This document shows positions 15,397 to 23,846 of a DNA stretch of 64,000 bases, in pieces. A model generated the notes under the pieces. It searched no databases and was not told the DNA's origin. It was given only the letters and a program-made list of their open reading frames with translations. This DNA comes from Aquabacterium sp029268225 (GTDB lineage: Bacteria; Pseudomonadota; Gammaproteobacteria; Burkholderiales; Burkholderiaceae_C). The first letter of the stretch is position 1. Each line of letters opens with the position of its first letter. The stretch is from NCBI RefSeq assembly GCF_037482285.1, contig NZ_JBBEYB010000005.1, forward strand, positions 1 to 64,000, read 5' to 3'. The translations under genes were made by a program, and so were the position numbers.

Positions 15397-16416
15397 TCAC
15401 TTCTGGCTCAGCGCGTTGCTGACCAGGCGCGAGGTGATGTCCACGATCTCGATCATGCGGTCGTAGGCCATGCGGGTGGGACCGATCACGCCCAGCGTGC
15501 CGACCACCTGGCCGTTGATCTCGTACGGCGCCGACACCACCGACAACTCCTCGAACGGTACCACCTGGCTTTCGCCGCCAATGTAGATGCGCACGCCATC
15601 GGCACGGCTGGAGCCGTCGAGCAGGCGCATCAGCTGCGTCTTCTGCTCGAACAGGTCGAACATGCGGCGCAGCGAGCCCAGGTCGTGCGAGAAGTCTTCC
15701 ACCGTCAGCAGGTTGCGCTCGCCGGACAGCACCAGTTGGTCGCTGCTTTCGGCCAGGGCCTCGCCGCCAGCCTGCACCGCCGCCTGCATCAGCGTGGCAA
15801 TGTCACCGCGCAACTGATCGACCTCTGAACGCAGGCGCTCGCGCATTTCGTCGATCGTCAGACCCGAGTAATGGCTGGTGAGGATGTTGCTGGCCTCGAC
15901 CAGTTGCGACTGGCTGAAATCTTCGGCGGTGAAGATGACGCGGTTTTGCACGTCACCATCGGGCGAGACCAGGATGACCAGCACGCGCTTATCACCCAGG
16001 CGCAAAAACTCGATGTGGCGGAAGACCGAAGCCTTGCGCGGCGCCGTGACCACGCCCACGAACTGCGACAGGCTGGACAGGATGTTCGCGGCGTTGGCGA
16101 TCACGCGCTGTGGTTGATCTGGCTGCAGTTGCCCGCGGGCCTCGCTGGCCAGTTCGGCCAAGCCTTGCGGACGGGCGGTCAGCATGGTGTCCACGAACAG
16201 GCGATAGCCCTTGGGCGTGGGCACGCGACCGGCCGAGGTGTGGGGGCTGACGATCAGGCCCAGGTCCTCCAGGTCGGCCATCACGTTGCGGATGGTCGCG
16301 GCCGACAAGTCCAGACCCGACGCGCGCGACAGCGTGCGAGAGCCAACAGGTTGGCCATCGGCAATGTAGCGCTCTACAAGCGCTTTCAACAGGATCTTCG
16401 CACGGTCATCCAGCAT
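15397..16416 (-). CDS. hrcA: Heat-inducible transcription repressor HrcA
   Basis: The 339-residue repressor of class I heat-shock operons (groESL, dnaK) binds CIRCE elements and is refolded by GroEL. The N-terminal winged helix (LLKALVERYIADGQPVGSRTL, SAATIRNVMADLEDLGLI) and the family's SPHTSAGRVPTPKGYRLFVD are clear, followed by the GAF-like domain to the C terminus. It diverges from nadK across 95 bp. I see no CIRCE repeat in this gap, so self-repression is not evident. Confidence 0.96.
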   Translation of the reverse strand: MLDDRAKILLKALVERYIADGQPVGSRTLSRASGLDLSAATIRNVMADLEDLGLIVSPHTSAGRVPTPKGYRLFVDTMLTARPQGLAELASEARGQLQPDQPQRVIANAANILSSLSQFVGVVTAPRKASVFRHIEFLRLGDKRVLVILVSPDGDVQNRVIFTAEDFSQSQLVEASNILTSHYSGLTIDEMRERLRSEVDQLRGDIATLMQAAVQAGGEALAESSDQLVLSGERNLLTVEDFSHDLGSLRRMFDLFEQKTQLMRLLDGSSRADGVRIYIGGESQVVPFEELSVVSAPYEINGQVVGTLGVIGPTRMAYDRMIEIVDITSRLVSNALSQK

Positions 16417-16511
16417 GGGTTCTTCATTCTAGTTTCTGGCCCGGGTTTTTGCCGCCCACCCGCCGGGGGAATGACCTAATTTGACACATTCGCTGTGGTG
16501 TAATTCCTCGC

Positions 16512-17414
16512 ATGTCGAGTCCGTCTTCCTGCCGTTTCCGTCACGCTGCCCTGGTAGGCAAATACCAGGCCCGCGGCATCCGCCCGATCCTGGAGGATGT
16601 CGCGCATTTGTTGGCCCGCGCGGGGGTGGATGTGTCTCTGGAAAGCGAAACCGCTTTCAACACCGGGATGACGGAATACCCAGCGCTGACGATCAAGGAG
16701 ATCGGCCAGCAGTGCGACGTGGCCGTGGTGCTCGGCGGCGACGGCACGATGCTGGCCATCGCCCGTGAACTGGCGCCCTTCAACATCCCGCTGATCGGCA
16801 TCAACCACGGCCGCCTGGGCTTCATCACCGACCTGCCGCTCAAAGACGTGGGCACCACGCTGCCGCTGATGCTGCGCGGTGAGTACGAAGAAGAAAGCCG
16901 CGCCATGCTCGCAGGCGCCGTGCTGCGCCCCATCCGCGGCGACGGTTTTGAGACCATCTACGAAGGCTTTGCCATCAACGAGGTGCTGGTGAGCCGTGGC
17001 GCCACCGCCAGCATGGTCGAGCTGCGCGCCGAGATCGATGGCCAGTTCGTCGCCAACTACCGCGCCGACGGTCTGCTGGTGTCCTCGCCCACCGGCTCGA
17101 CCGCGTATGCGATGTCGGCGGGCGGCCCCATCATGCACCCCGGTGTGGGTGGCTGGGTGATTGTGCCCATTGCCTCGCACACGCTGTCCAACCGCCCGCT
17201 GGTAGTGTCGGACGACGTGACCATCACCATCGAGATCGTGGCCGGCAAGGATGCAGGCATGAACTTCGACATGCAAAGCCTCGCCAGCCTGCTGCACGGC
17301 GACCGCGTGATCGTGCGACGCTCGGACCACCACGTGCGCTTCCTGCACCCCAAGGGCTGGAGCTACTACGCGACCCTGCGCCGCAAACTGCGCTGGAATG
17401 AAGGAGTGAGTTGA
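16512..17414 (+). CDS. nadK: NAD kinase
   Basis: The 300-residue enzyme phosphorylates NAD to NADP in the cytoplasm, setting the NADPH pool. It carries GGDGT at residues 75-79, the NHGRLGFITD loop after it, the INEVL segment with the catalytic-site Asn-Glu, and the glycine-rich SPTGSTAYAMSAGGP region. It starts a co-directional run with recN (4 bp gap) and rapZ. The length fits Gram-negative NAD kinases. Confidence 0.97.
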   Translation: MSSPSSCRFRHAALVGKYQARGIRPILEDVAHLLARAGVDVSLESETAFNTGMTEYPALTIKEIGQQCDVAVVLGGDGTMLAIARELAPFNIPLIGINHGRLGFITDLPLKDVGTTLPLMLRGEYEEESRAMLAGAVLRPIRGDGFETIYEGFAINEVLVSRGATASMVELRAEIDGQFVANYRADGLLVSSPTGSTAYAMSAGGPIMHPGVGGWVIVPIASHTLSNRPLVVSDDVTITIEIVAGKDAGMNFDMQSLASLLHGDRVIVRRSDHHVRFLHPKGWSYYATLRRKLRWNEGVS

Positions 17415-17418
17415 CACC

Positions 17419-19167
17419 ATGCTGCGTCGCCTGACCCTGCGTGATTTCGTCATCGTGACCAGTCTGGAAGTGGACCTGAGCGGCGGCTTCACCGCGCTGA
17501 CAGGCGAGACCGGTGCGGGCAAGTCCATCCTGATCGACGCCTTGCAACTCGCCTTGGGCAGCCGGGGTGACGCCGGCGTGGTGCGCGAAGGCGCGGCACG
17601 TGCCGACATCACCGCCGAATTCGAGCCCTCGGCCCAACTCACCGCCCTGCTGACGCCCTGGCTGGAAGAAGCCGGCTTCGACAACCTGGAGCTTGGCGCA
17701 CCGCTGTTGCTGCGCCGTGTGGTGGACGCTCAGGGCAAGAGCCGTGCGTGGATCAATGGCTCCCCCGCCACGGCCACGCAGTTGCGCGAGTTGGGCGAGT
17801 ACCTGGTCGACATCCACGGCCAGCACGCCTGGCAAAGCCTGACCCGCGCCGACGCCGTGCGTGCACTGGTCGATGCGCAAGCGGGTGTGGACAGCGAGGC
17901 GCTGCAAGCTGCCTGGGTGGCACGCCGCGAGGCCGCCCGCCGCCTGGACGAAGCGCGCAGCCAACAGGCCGATCTGGAGCGTGAACGCGAGCGCCTGCAA
18001 TGGCAGATCGGTGAGCTGGACAAGCTCAACCCGCTGGCCGACGAGTGGGACACGCTGAACGCCGAACACAGCCGTCTGAGCCACGGCCAGGCCATTCTGG
18101 ACGCGGCCCGTCTGGCTCTGGATGCCATCTCGGAAGCCGACGAGAGTGCCGACAGCCTGACCACCCGCGCCATTGACGCGCTGGAAGACGTGGCCTCGGT
18201 GGAGCCGAACCTGGGTAACGCGCTGGAAGTGCTGCGCGAGGCCCAGGCCCAGTTGCAGGATGCGGCACGCAGCCTCAACAGCGCTTTGCACCACACGGAG
18301 CTGGACCCCGATCGCCTGGCTGAGCTCGACAACCGCATGTCGATGTGGATGAGCCTGGCCCGCCGCTACCGTCGCCCCGCACCCGAGCTGCCCGAGTTGC
18401 TGCAAAGCTGGCGCGAGGAGCTGGCCCAGCTGGACGCTGCCACCGACCTGGACAAGCTGGAGCGCGAAGCCCAGGCCGCTCATCAGGCCTGGCAGAAGGT
18501 GGCCCACACCGTGAGCCGCCAGCGTAGCGCCGCCGCCCCCGCTTTGTCGCAGGCCGTGACGGAGGCCATGCAGGAGCTGGGCATGAAGGGTGGCCGCTTC
18601 GAGGTGGCTCTGAGCGCACAAACCGAGCCCCAGGCCTATGGTCTGGAGAACATCGAGTTCCTGGTGGCTGGGCATGCCGGCAGCACGCCGCGCCCACTGG
18701 GCAAGGTGGCTTCGGGCGGCGAACTGTCGCGTCTGGCGCTGGCCATTGCCGTCACCACCTCGCAGCGCAGCGACGAGCGCAGCCAGGTCGGCACCCTCAT
18801 CTTCGACGAGATCGACTCGGGTGTGGGCGGCGCCGTGGCCGACACCGTGGGCCGCCTGATGCAGCGCCTGGGTCGTGACCGTCAGGTGCTGGCCGTGACC
18901 CACCTGGCCCAGGTCGCCGCCTGTGCGCACCAGCATCTGGTCGTGGCCAAAGCGGTGCACGACGGGCAGACCACCAGCGACATCCGTGAAGTGCGCGACG
19001 AGGTGCGCGCCACCGAGATCGCGCGCATGCTGGGGGGGCAGATCACCGACACCAGCCGGGCACATGCGCAGGCCATGCTCGCCACCGCATACGCGCACGA
19101 CACCCAGGATGCCGAGACCGCGCCTGCCACCGGCAAAGCCCCCCGCAAACGCAAGGAAGCCGCATGA
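17419..19167 (+). CDS. recN: DNA repair protein RecN
   Basis: This 582-residue SMC-like ATPase works in double-strand break repair by holding DNA ends or sister chromatids together. Walker A (GETGAGKS) is at residues 29-36 and Walker B (FDEIDSGVGG) around 462-471, preceded by the LGKVASGGELSR signature. A long coiled-coil middle separates the two ATPase halves. The stop overlaps the rapZ start by 4 bases. No LexA-type box was identified upstream; nadK lies only 4 bp away. Confidence 0.96.
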   Translation: MLRRLTLRDFVIVTSLEVDLSGGFTALTGETGAGKSILIDALQLALGSRGDAGVVREGAARADITAEFEPSAQLTALLTPWLEEAGFDNLELGAPLLLRRVVDAQGKSRAWINGSPATATQLRELGEYLVDIHGQHAWQSLTRADAVRALVDAQAGVDSEALQAAWVARREAARRLDEARSQQADLERERERLQWQIGELDKLNPLADEWDTLNAEHSRLSHGQAILDAARLALDAISEADESADSLTTRAIDALEDVASVEPNLGNALEVLREAQAQLQDAARSLNSALHHTELDPDRLAELDNRMSMWMSLARRYRRPAPELPELLQSWREELAQLDAATDLDKLEREAQAAHQAWQKVAHTVSRQRSAAAPALSQAVTEAMQELGMKGGRFEVALSAQTEPQAYGLENIEFLVAGHAGSTPRPLGKVASGGELSRLALAIAVTTSQRSDERSQVGTLIFDEIDSGVGGAVADTVGRLMQRLGRDRQVLAVTHLAQVAACAHQHLVVAKAVHDGQTTSDIREVRDEVRATEIARMLGGQITDTSRAHAQAMLATAYAHDTQDAETAPATGKAPRKRKEAA

Positions 19168-20102
19168 GCCAGCTCGACATCGTGTTGCTGACCGGCATTT
19201 CCGGCTCGGGCAAATCCGTGGCGCTCAACGCGCTGGAGGACGCAGGCTACTTCTGCGTGGACAACCTGCCGCCGGAATTGCTGCGCGGTCTGGTCGATCT
19301 GGAAGTGCAGCGCCCGCCTGAGCTGAAACGCCGCATTGCGGTGGCCATGGACGCGCGCAGTGTGGACTCGCTGCCTCACCTCAAGCCCGTGCTTGACACC
19401 CTGCGGCAAGAGGGTCTGAAGGTGCGCTCGGTGTTTCTGGATGCCAGCACCGACACGCTGGTGCGCCGCTTCTCGGAAACACGCCGCCCTCACCCCTTGT
19501 TGAAGCTGCGGCCCCAGCCTGCCACAGACACCCCGCGCCGACGCGCCAGTGACCATGAGACCGCCGGCGCCGAAGCCGCCACGCATGCCCTGATCGACAC
19601 GATCACCATGGAGCGCGAACTGCTGGGTCCTTTGCGCGAAGTGTCCACCGTGATCGACACCAGTCTGCTGCGACCAGCGCAGCTGCGCACCTGGGTGCGT
19701 CACATCGTCGGTGCGGAGCCCGCCGGCCTGACCCTGGTGTTCGAATCGTTTGCGTACAAGCACGGCGTGCCGATGGACGCCGACTTCGTCTTTGACGTGC
19801 GCATGCTGCCCAACCCCTTCTACCTGAAGGAGCTCAAGCCGCTGACCGGGCGCGATCAACCGGTAATCGACTATCTGGACGCGCAACCGGAGTCCGCAGA
19901 GCTGTTGGCACAGATCGAGGCGTTCTTGTTGCGCTGGCTGCCCACGTTGGAGAGCGATCAGCGCAGCTATGTGACCGTGGCCATGGGCTGCACCGGCGGT
20001 CAACACCGCTCGGTGTACTGCGTGGAGCAGTTGGTCAAGCGCTTTGCGGGCCGAGGGGCCGTGCTGTCACGTCACCGTGAACAGGATGCCCGCAGCGTCT
20101 GA
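19164..20102 (+). CDS. rapZ: RNase adapter protein RapZ
   Basis: The 312-residue P-loop protein (GISGSGKS, residues 11-18, then CVDNLPPELL) ends with the conserved C-terminal region AMGCTGGQHRSVYCVEQL. In E. coli RapZ binds GlcN6P and presents the small RNA GlmZ to RNase E. This copy is about 28 residues longer than the E. coli protein because of a basic, charged insertion near residues 114-142, after the conserved SETRRPHPL. Neighbouring PTS genes are absent. Confidence 0.95.
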   Translation: MSQLDIVLLTGISGSGKSVALNALEDAGYFCVDNLPPELLRGLVDLEVQRPPELKRRIAVAMDARSVDSLPHLKPVLDTLRQEGLKVRSVFLDASTDTLVRRFSETRRPHPLLKLRPQPATDTPRRRASDHETAGAEAATHALIDTITMERELLGPLREVSTVIDTSLLRPAQLRTWVRHIVGAEPAGLTLVFESFAYKHGVPMDADFVFDVRMLPNPFYLKELKPLTGRDQPVIDYLDAQPESAELLAQIEAFLLRWLPTLESDQRSYVTVAMGCTGGQHRSVYCVEQLVKRFAGRGAVLSRHREQDARSV

Positions 20103-20145
20103 GTGACCTGATCGACCACATCGGCCGACCAGGTCGTCACGCGCC

Positions 20146-21075
20146 TCAGTCCTCTTTGGCGAGGGCTTCGCGCAAGGCGGTCTTGAGCTGATCGCCAATC
20201 TCAGGCTTGCCCGCAAAGGGGTCGGTCGGGTTGCGGGCCTGCATGACGTCTTCCAGGCGCACTTGCACCATGCCAATCGATTTGGGGTGGGTGTAGATGT
20301 AGAACTTGCCCGCTTCAATGGCGTCGTACACCAGTGCAGCGGTGTCGGCGGCGGTCACCTTGCCCGACGTCACGGCCTTGGCGCTCATGGCCTGGCCGAT
20401 CAGCTGGCTGGCGGTCGGCTTGGCGTCGGTGCGCAGCTCGGCGGGGCGATTGCGGTGCGACTGGTGGATGCCGGTGGGCACGAAGTACGGGCACAGCACC
20501 GAAGCGTGCACCTGCTCGGTCACCAGAGCCAGGTCCTGATACAGGGTCTCGGACAAGCTCACCACCGCGTGCTTGCTGACGTTGTACACGCCCAGGTTGG
20601 GCGAGTTCAGCATGCCGGCCATCGACGCGACGTTGACGATGTGGCCCTGGTAGGCGGGGTTCTTGCGGGCTTCGGCCAACATCAGCGGCGTGAAGATGCG
20701 CACACCGTGGATGACGCCCCAGAGGTTCACACCCAGCACCCATTCCCAGTCACGCGGACCGGCTTCCCAGATCAGGCCACCGTAGGCCACACCGGCGTTG
20801 TTGATGACGATGTGGGGGACGCCAAAACGCTCCAGGCACAAGTCGGCCAAAGCCTGGATGTCTTCACCGCGAGAGACGTCACCGCGCAGAGCGGCCACCT
20901 TGGCACCAGCCTCCGTCAGCTCGGCCACCACCTTGTCCAGGGCTTCTTGCTGCACGTCAGTGAGCACGAGGTTGAGGCCCTTCTGGGCGCCCAGGCGAGC
21001 CAGTTCCAGGCCAAAGCCGCTGGCGGCGCCGGTGATGACGGCCGTCTGGCCTGCTTGCAGTTTCAGTTGCGACAT
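20146..21075 (-). CDS. SDR-family NAD(P)-dependent oxidoreductase
   Basis: This 309-residue short-chain dehydrogenase has a TGAASGFG cofactor loop at residues 15-22, NNAG at 92-95 and catalytic Ser 151, Tyr 164 and Lys 168. Family members oxidise or reduce alcohols, ketones or steroids; the substrate is not apparent. It is the last gene of the minus-strand catabolic run, 25 bp after the MDR reductase, and likely handles a hydroxy- or keto-intermediate of that pathway. Confidence 0.9.
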   Translation of the reverse strand: MSQLKLQAGQTAVITGAASGFGLELARLGAQKGLNLVLTDVQQEALDKVVAELTEAGAKVAALRGDVSRGEDIQALADLCLERFGVPHIVINNAGVAYGGLIWEAGPRDWEWVLGVNLWGVIHGVRIFTPLMLAEARKNPAYQGHIVNVASMAGMLNSPNLGVYNVSKHAVVSLSETLYQDLALVTEQVHASVLCPYFVPTGIHQSHRNRPAELRTDAKPTASQLIGQAMSAKAVTSGKVTAADTAALVYDAIEAGKFYIYTHPKSIGMVQVRLEDVMQARNPTDPFAGKPEIGDQLKTALREALAKED

Positions 21076-21100
21076 GTTGTGTTGTTTCCTGTTTTAGGTG

Positions 21101-22129
21101 TCAGATCAGTTTGACCAGTTGCTTGCCGAAATTCTTGCCCTTGAGCAGGCCCAGGAAGGCGTCGGGCGCGCTGGCAATGCCTTGCGCAACGGACTCGCGG
21201 AACTTCATCTGGCCGGTGGCGACCATGGTGCCCAATTCCTTGACGGCATCGGGCCACACTTCGGGGTGTTCGCTCACAATAAAGCCCTCGACTTTGAGCC
21301 GGTTGACGAGGATCAGCGCCGGGTTCTGCATCGGGGTGGGCTCGCCGTTGTAGCCAGCGATCATCCCGCACATGGCGATGCGACCGAAGGCGTTCATGCG
21401 CAGTAGCACGGCGTCCAAAATCATGCCGCCCACGTTTTCGAAGTAGCCGTCGATGCCGTTGGGCGTCGCGTCTTTCAAGGCCTTGTAGAAACTCTTGGGA
21501 TCGGGGTTGGCCTTGTAGTCGACGCAGGCGTCAAAGCCCAGTTCCTTGACCACGTAATCGCACTTGTCGGCGCCACCGGCCACGCCCACCACGCGGCAAC
21601 CACGGGCCTTGGCCAGCTGACCGACGACGCTGCCCACCGCACCACTGGCGGCGCTGACCACCACGGTTTCACCGGCCTTGGGCGCGATGATCTTGACCAG
21701 ACCGTACCAGGCGGTCACGCCCGGCATGCCCACCGAGCCCAGGTAGGCCGACAAGGGGATGTGGGTGGTGTCCACCTTGGTGAGCGCGCCACGCTGGTTG
21801 GCGTCGATCACGCTGTGGGTTTGCCAGCCGCCCATGCCCAGCACTTTGTCGCCCACGGCAAACTTGGGGTGCTTGCTGAGCAGGACCTCGCCCACGGTGC
21901 CGCCCAACATCACGGTGTTCAGGGGCTGCGGCTCAGCGTAGCTCTTGCTGTCGTTCATGCGGCCGCGCATGTAGGGGTCAAGCGAGAGGTAGTGGTGGCG
22001 CACCAGCACCTGGCCATCCGCCAGTTGCTCGGCGGTGGGCAGCGGTGTGTTCACCAGCTTGAAGTTGTCGACCGTGGCTTCTCCCTGCGGGCGCGACACC
22101 AGCAGGATCTGTTCGTTGACGAGGCTCAT
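21101..22129 (-). CDS. MDR-type NADP-dependent reductase (CurA-like)
   Basis: The 342-residue zinc-free medium-chain reductase resembles the leukotriene/prostaglandin reductase and CurA group. The N terminus has LDPYMRGRM; the cofactor site is VSAASGAVGSVVGQLAKARG (residues about 157-176) with a following Rossmann fold. No structural zinc cysteines are present. Such enzymes reduce activated double bonds of enones or enoyl compounds. It sits between an SDR and a thioesterase on the same strand. Confidence 0.88.
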   Translation of the reverse strand: MSLVNEQILLVSRPQGEATVDNFKLVNTPLPTAEQLADGQVLVRHHYLSLDPYMRGRMNDSKSYAEPQPLNTVMLGGTVGEVLLSKHPKFAVGDKVLGMGGWQTHSVIDANQRGALTKVDTTHIPLSAYLGSVGMPGVTAWYGLVKIIAPKAGETVVVSAASGAVGSVVGQLAKARGCRVVGVAGGADKCDYVVKELGFDACVDYKANPDPKSFYKALKDATPNGIDGYFENVGGMILDAVLLRMNAFGRIAMCGMIAGYNGEPTPMQNPALILVNRLKVEGFIVSEHPEVWPDAVKELGTMVATGQMKFRESVAQGIASAPDAFLGLLKGKNFGKQLVKLI

Positions 22130-22166
22130 GACATGGACCTTTCAGGTGTGAAAACGGGAGAACGGA

Positions 22167-22631
22167 TCAATCGGAGCCGGGGCCGGCCAGATGGGGCTCA
22201 GCGGCTGAGCCCGATGTGGGACGCCCCTTGGGGATGTCTCTCAGGTACTTGAAGGTGCCGGTGGCGTGGGCGCACAGGCGGTCTTGTTCATCAAAGATCT
22301 TGCCTTCGCAGAACACCAGGGTGGCGGTGCTGTGCAGCACGCTGCCCACGGCCCGGATGCGACCGACGCCGGGGCGGGTGAAGCTGGTCTTCATCTCGAT
22401 GGTGACCGCACCAGGGCTCTGCCCTTGGGCGTCGAGGCGCAGGCTGCGGGCGGCGTGCGCCATGGCCACATCCAGCAGGGTCATCATCACCCCACCGTGA
22501 GCCACCCCAAACGAATTGGTGTGGTTCTCAGTGAGCGCCAAGGTGATCTCGGCCTGGCCGCCTTCGAAGCGTTGCAGCTCGCAGCCGATGCCCTCGACGA
22601 AGGGGATGCGGAAAGCAAAAGGAATGGCCAT
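22167..22631 (-). CDS. PaaI-family acyl-CoA thioesterase
   Basis: The 154-residue hotdog-fold protein has the family core NSFGVAHGGVMMTLLDVAMAHA, where HGG and the following Asp form the active site, and the strand TIEMKTSFTRPG. It would hydrolyse a CoA thioester to free CoA during blocked catabolism. It is 18 bp after the second SDR and co-directional with the beta-oxidation genes. Confidence 0.88.
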   Translation of the reverse strand: MAIPFAFRIPFVEGIGCELQRFEGGQAEITLALTENHTNSFGVAHGGVMMTLLDVAMAHAARSLRLDAQGQSPGAVTIEMKTSFTRPGVGRIRAVGSVLHSTATLVFCEGKIFDEQDRLCAHATGTFKYLRDIPKGRPTSGSAAEPHLAGPGSD

Positions 22632-22649
22632 GCTCTTGCGACGCTCGAC

Positions 22650-23444
22650 TCAGCCCACGAGGGCGCTGACGCCCCCGTCCACCGCCAGGATCTGGCCGGT
22701 GATGTGTTTGCCGGCTTCGGATGCAAACAGCAGCACGGCGCCCTTGAGGTCTTCATCGTCACCCAAGCGACCCAGGGGCGCATGGCTGGCCATGTTCTCC
22801 TCGCCGACCGCACCGATGAGACCGGCGGTCATCTTGCTGGGGAAGAAGCCAGGGGCCACGGCATTGACGCGGATGCCCAGATGACCCCATTCACAGGCCA
22901 GCGCGCGGGTGAAGTTCACCACCGCACCCTTGCTGGTGTTGTAGGCGATGGTCTGCATGAAAGCGGGGTTACCGCCCAGGCCGGCGATGGAGGCCACGTT
23001 GATGATGCGGCCCTGCTTGCGCGGGATCATGCTGGCTTTGGCAATGGCCTGCGACAGCAGGAAGTAGCCGCGCACATTGAGGTTCATCACCTTGTCCCAG
23101 GCGTCCAGCGGATGGTCCTGCGCGGGGGCACCCCAGCTGGCACCGGCGTTGTTGACGAGGATGTCGACGTCACCCACACGCTCCAGGGTCTCGTCGGCGA
23201 GGCGCTGGATGTCTTCGGGCTTGCCAGCGTCGGCGGCGATCCAGCGAGCGTCGATGCCGCGGTCTTGCAGGGCCATGACGGCCTGCTCCAGGTCAGCCGC
23301 CTTGCGCGAGCTGATGACGACCTTGGCACCGGCTTCGCCGAGGGCCTGCGCCATCTGCAGGCCCAGGCCACGGGAGCCGCCAGTGATGAGGGCCTTCTTG
23401 CCCGTGAGGTCGAACAGGTTCTGGATGGTGCGGGCTTCGCTCAT
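22650..23444 (-). CDS. SDR-family oxidoreductase
   Basis: The 264-residue classical SDR has TGGSRGLG at residues 21-28, NNAG near 98, Ser 152, Tyr 168 and Lys 172, and RVNAVAPG after the active site. The pattern is close to 3-oxoacyl-reductase or gluconate-dehydrogenase-like enzymes. It is encoded between the Dabb protein and the thioesterase and probably acts on a hydroxyacyl- or ketoacyl-CoA. Confidence 0.9.
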   Translation of the reverse strand: MSEARTIQNLFDLTGKKALITGGSRGLGLQMAQALGEAGAKVVISSRKAADLEQAVMALQDRGIDARWIAADAGKPEDIQRLADETLERVGDVDILVNNAGASWGAPAQDHPLDAWDKVMNLNVRGYFLLSQAIAKASMIPRKQGRIINVASIAGLGGNPAFMQTIAYNTSKGAVVNFTRALACEWGHLGIRVNAVAPGFFPSKMTAGLIGAVGEENMASHAPLGRLGDDEDLKGAVLLFASEAGKHITGQILAVDGGVSALVG

Positions 23445-23510
23445 GCGGTGTCTTTCAGTGAAGAAGGAGGCGGTCGTCAGGGCCGGCTGAAACCAATCAG
23501 CACGGGCTGA

Positions 23511-23792
23511 TCAGCAGATGTAATCGAGCACTTGGCGGCCCGATGCCATCTCGCGGATCTGGGCGACGACGCCCTGGTGGTGGGGGTGCGGCTGGTAGGC
23601 CGCGAGGGCCGCCGCATCGTCAAAGGTGGAGACCAGCACCACGTCAGCCGTGGCCTCCAGGCCCTCGGTCTTGATGCCCACCTCGAACTCGCGGATGCCG
23701 GGAACGATGTCCTTGCAACTGTCGAGCAAAGCCTTGACCTTGGGCGCGTTGGCCGGGTCTTTGAGGGTGAACAGGACGATGTGCTTGATCAT
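23511..23792 (-). CDS. Dabb (stress-responsive alpha/beta barrel) protein
   Basis: The 93-residue ferredoxin-like dimeric barrel protein starts IKHIVLFTLKD and has a central VVLVSTFDDAAALAAYQPHPHH, both typical of Dabb proteins. Some members are enzymes (for example olivetolic acid cyclase), others have no known activity. It is embedded in a catabolic operon, which suggests a small-molecule role here, but no reaction can be assigned. Confidence 0.88.
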   Translation of the reverse strand: MIKHIVLFTLKDPANAPKVKALLDSCKDIVPGIREFEVGIKTEGLEATADVVLVSTFDDAAALAAYQPHPHHQGVVAQIREMASGRQVLDYIC

Positions 23793-23846
23793 GGTGAGGT
23801 GCTTTCGGTGGTGAGGAACGCCCCGAGTGGATGCTCAGCCGTGCGC

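Noticed and set aside
16417..16511. CIRCE element in the hrcA-nadK gap; TTGACA at 16481 as a -35 box
   Set aside because: No TTAGCACTC inverted repeat is present, and the TTGACA has no -10 hexamer at a proper 16-18 bp spacing.
16476..17684. 402-codon minus-strand frame over nadK
   Set aside because: Antisense shadow; nadK carries GGDGT and the other kinase motifs in the plus frame.
17224..19098. Long open frame (over 600 codons) antisense to nadK/recN
   Set aside because: It is a shadow of high-GC coding sequence in recN. The composition is His/Gln/Gly-rich without any domain, and the sense frame is an unmistakable RecN.
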